Below are positions 61,174-64,000 of a stretch of 64,000 nucleotides of DNA, in pieces. Both the position numbers and the translations under genes were made by a program. This stretch comes from Phylloscopus collybita. Taxonomy: Eukaryota; Chordata; Aves; Passeriformes; Phylloscopidae. The notes under the pieces were generated by a model. It made no database searches, was not told where the DNA came from, and saw only the letters and a list, made by a program, of their open reading frames with translations. Location: contig JAJNNQ010000018.1 of the NCBI GenBank assembly GCA_027886175.1, positions 21,309,001 to 21,373,000 on the forward strand. The letters run 5' to 3'. The first letter of the stretch is position 1. Every line of letters begins with the position of its first letter.

Positions 61174-64000
61174 CTAAAAGAAGAAAAGAAACAAATGTTT
61201 TTAAATTGCTGCAACTTAGGAGAATGTTTTTGGCCTGAAAGTCTCTAGTGGATAATTCTGCCGGTAGATGGCACTGAAGAATACACAGAAGTTTCATTTT
61301 GGGCTTTGTAAGGACACATTTCATTGGTTCTGCTTCAATGCAAACACTTTCACACTGTCCTTTACAGCATTCACCTGAAGACAGTGACTCATTTGTTCCC
61401 GTAAAACATCACAGAAGACAGGTGAGAAACCAGGCAACAAAAATCAGGAGATGTGAATAGTTATTTGAGCAACATCTCTACTGATTATTACTAGTCACTT
61501 GTGATAAAAAAATGCAGCCACAGACAGACTGTTATCTCAACACCTGTTTTGTTCTGTCATTCTTCTTGTGAAGCAAACAGTCCTCACCCCCCCTAAAAAA
61601 TAATTGTGGGATCCAGCAGGAAGAATGCAGTTAGAAGATGCATGGAACTCGAATGGAGCAGAAATGTCATTAGCTGACTTTGAAAACCGGAGGGAAGCTA
61701 CCTAAAAGAGAGCAGCAGCCCATCTTATTTTTTTCCATCAAACACACTTTATTAGCAGTGCCTTACCAACAAAGAAGTGTTTTTCCAAAACTTTCCACCA
61801 GTCACTGATTGAAAGGAAAGAGCAGGCAAAGCCTGTTGTAGTAGCCACAACACCTCCTTCTGCAGCTCCCCTCAGGAGGTTCCAAGTAAGGACCATGTTT
61901 AATTTAGGTTGTAAAATACACACCCAGAGTATACTCAGATTAGATATATGCATTTAATACTACTGATTTAAACAGTGACAGAAATTCTTATCACTGTGCA
62001 ATTAACAGAAATGCATATTCAAACACTAAGTAAGGAGAGGCACAGTATGATGGTGTCAACAATTATGAAGGCATATTGTGTGCACTGCACAGACCCAAAA
62101 CAGGTACAGACAGGCAAACTAAAATGTATCATATAGGAAGTCAATATATTTGCTAGCTATCCACACTATAAAATTGAAACAACAACAGAGAGTTGATGGC
62201 CATTTTCTATGCAAATGCATCTTCCTTGAAAAAAAACAGAGATACAACATCACGGGACATTTCTGTTCCATTTGCTACCTTACATATCTGCTTAGTGGGC
62301 AGAGGACCTCATCTTTCAGGGCTGTTACCCTAACTATACTACATTCACATTAGCAAATCTCAGCAACAAGAAAGAAACTTCTCTTGTACTTGATGGCCGC
62401 CTTGGACTCCTCTCCTGGATTTAATCCTGTCTCCAGGTGTCAAAAAAAATCTTTTTCTGAAAATTCTACCATGTTTCAATTTCTCAAAGAGGTCTTTCTG
62501 ATTCCTGCTTTACCATACATTTCAAAGTACTCGTCACAAATTCCTTGTATCTTCAATACCCTTTGTTTTTGACATTTTCTTCCTAACACCAAGTTTCCTG
62601 GTGTCAGACTACAACATTGTTTTGGGAAAGAAAAGGAAAGAGCTGAAGAGATCATGAACAGTGGTTCAACTACTTGAAGTTTAGCACTGAAACAGTAAGC
62701 ATCTTGGTTTTTCTCTCATTACAACAGTAAATTTTAGACTGTCTTAAATATATGCTGGATAGAAAGTGTCATGTACATTCACACTGTTATTCTTTGAAGG
62801 GACTTCAAGATATCTTCTTTCTCTTTTCATGGAAAGCTCAGGTAAGTGGATTGCTGCTCACAGCAGATGCATGAATTCAGATGCCATTGGAAAACAACCA
62901 ATGTTTCTTATGCTAGCCCAAAAATAAATGAAGTTTCAGTTAACAAAGATTTATTTCAGATAAAATCATTGCTGGCACAGCTTTACCACTTCTTTGACAT
63001 ATGAAGTAACTGATCTCCCAACACTGTCTAAGTGAATATTTTGCTGGCAACCATGTGATTATCTTTACCTGCATAGCAATTACCAAAGAACACGTGATCA
63101 ATTTTTCATCAAAGACTAAATAATATATAGTGACCAAGTAACGTGGCTACTGATATTGTGGTTTTGCAAGATACTGCCTAACAATCAACCTTCTGGATGA
63201 TGTCTCGTATTGCTTTTTAATTGCCATCAATACATCAAGCTTCTTTGGCAAACTGTGGCTGCTCTAAGAAGAGTCCACTTTGGTGAAGGTATGGAATGAG
63301 CAGGTAATACAAAGAGCTGCTCCTTTTTTAATGAAACAGATCACCACCACCACAGAAGAGAAAGGGATTGAAAGGTATTCAGTAGAGTGAAAGCTGCATA
63401 CTTTCAAGCCTACAGGCTCAATGAGGCAAAGGTAAAAACTTGCAGGTGGGGAAAAGGATGGTGAAAAGTTCCATTAATCTCCACATAATGAGAAAATGTT
63501 ACTGATTTCTCCTCAGAGGAAAAGGAGATAGCACCTTTCACCATTTCCTTTCCCAGGGCTTGAAGGGAAAGACCTGTTTAAAGGGCTAGTGATTAGAGGG
63601 CAAACTGGAAAAGAGATAAGATTCTGGAGGCAGAGGACTGCAAAATGCCAGTGGCCTTTAGTCTGATGGAGAGAAAGGGAAATGAGCAAACTGGTGCCTT
63701 CCCCATCCCAAGAGGCATCCCCTCCCAGAGCCAGAGAAGACAGCCCTTCTAAAAGCAGTGTAACACTTTTTTTGCATTTAAGAAGTGCAAAAACTTGTCT
63801 AAAAAGAAATCATGGTTCTTATGGACAGCCTGTTCCTGCTCTCTTCAGACAACTCTTGGGCAGAGCTCCCTGTGCCTCTCTAACTCGTATTTTGCAGAAT
63901 CACAATTTCTGAGACTCTTATTTGAACTAAATAGGAACTTGTAATGAAAATGGTTTTGTTCCAATTACCAGAATAAAACACAACACAATATGTCAAATAT
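61174..64000 (-). other. NRXN3: NRXN3 intron upstream of exon A (partial)
   Basis: This is the 3' part of the intron preceding exon A, running off the window edge. I looked on the minus strand for the exon encoding the first half of LNS6 (expected to end near 'LQLHI') and for a beta-neurexin first exon, and saw neither. No repeat family was recognised. Reading frames here are short and unremarkable. Confidence 0.75.

Noticed and set aside
1..64000. CRISPR arrays, operons, rRNA or tRNA genes, intact viral or retroviral genes
   Set aside because: None seen. Sequence style, repeats and the spliced neurexin gene show this is vertebrate nuclear DNA.

Overview
The window is AT-rich vertebrate DNA, and most likely avian. 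The evidence for a bird is the set of CR1 LINE 3' ends carrying avian-type termini such as 'ttccaaccc...attctatga' and 'gattctgtga'. There are also CAAAA/AAACC A-rich tracts and much older, decayed CR1 and MIR-like relics. No bacterial, viral or plasmid-like gene organisation is present.

One protein-coding gene is supported: neurexin-3 (NRXN3), on the minus strand. Three exons are visible, in transcript order. Exon A (61173 to 61002, 172 nt) encodes the middle of the last LNS/laminin-G domain (LNS6). Exon B (41426 to 41337, exactly 90 nt) is the alternatively spliced segment SS4. Exon C (35037 to 34730, 308 nt) encodes the end of LNS6 and the start of the Thr-rich stalk. Splice phases are consistent: A ends in phase 1, B is a phase 1-1 cassette, and C ends in phase 0. 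Both SS4-included and SS4-skipped messages therefore stay in frame. The four flanking introns fill the rest: 61174-64000 (partial), 41427-61001 (19.6 kb), 35038-41336 (6.3 kb) and 1-34729 (partial). The exons encoding the first part of LNS6, SS5, the transmembrane segment and the cytoplasmic tail were not found and probably lie outside the window, as does the beta-neurexin promoter.

The introns hold CR1 copies of several ages: younger ones at 4900-5722, 5915-6406, 24732-25100, 33450-33905, 51158-51278 and 57005-57790, and very old ones at 7830-9065, 10340-10750 and 48620-48750. They also hold three MIR-like SINE relics, one degenerate MITE-like inverted repeat, a pure (AGAAG)n tract, long homopolymers and small tandem duplications.

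The most informative non-coding signal is a ladder of seven TAAA motifs in the first ~105 nt of the intron after SS4. This matches the kind of site used by STAR-family splicing factors (SAM68, SLM1, SLM2) that control SS4 in mammals. I saw no credible sign of an undescribed biological system. Apart from the exon-C reading frame, which runs on into the intron, the open frames of 60-143 codons are compatible with chance or with CR1 antisense sequence.
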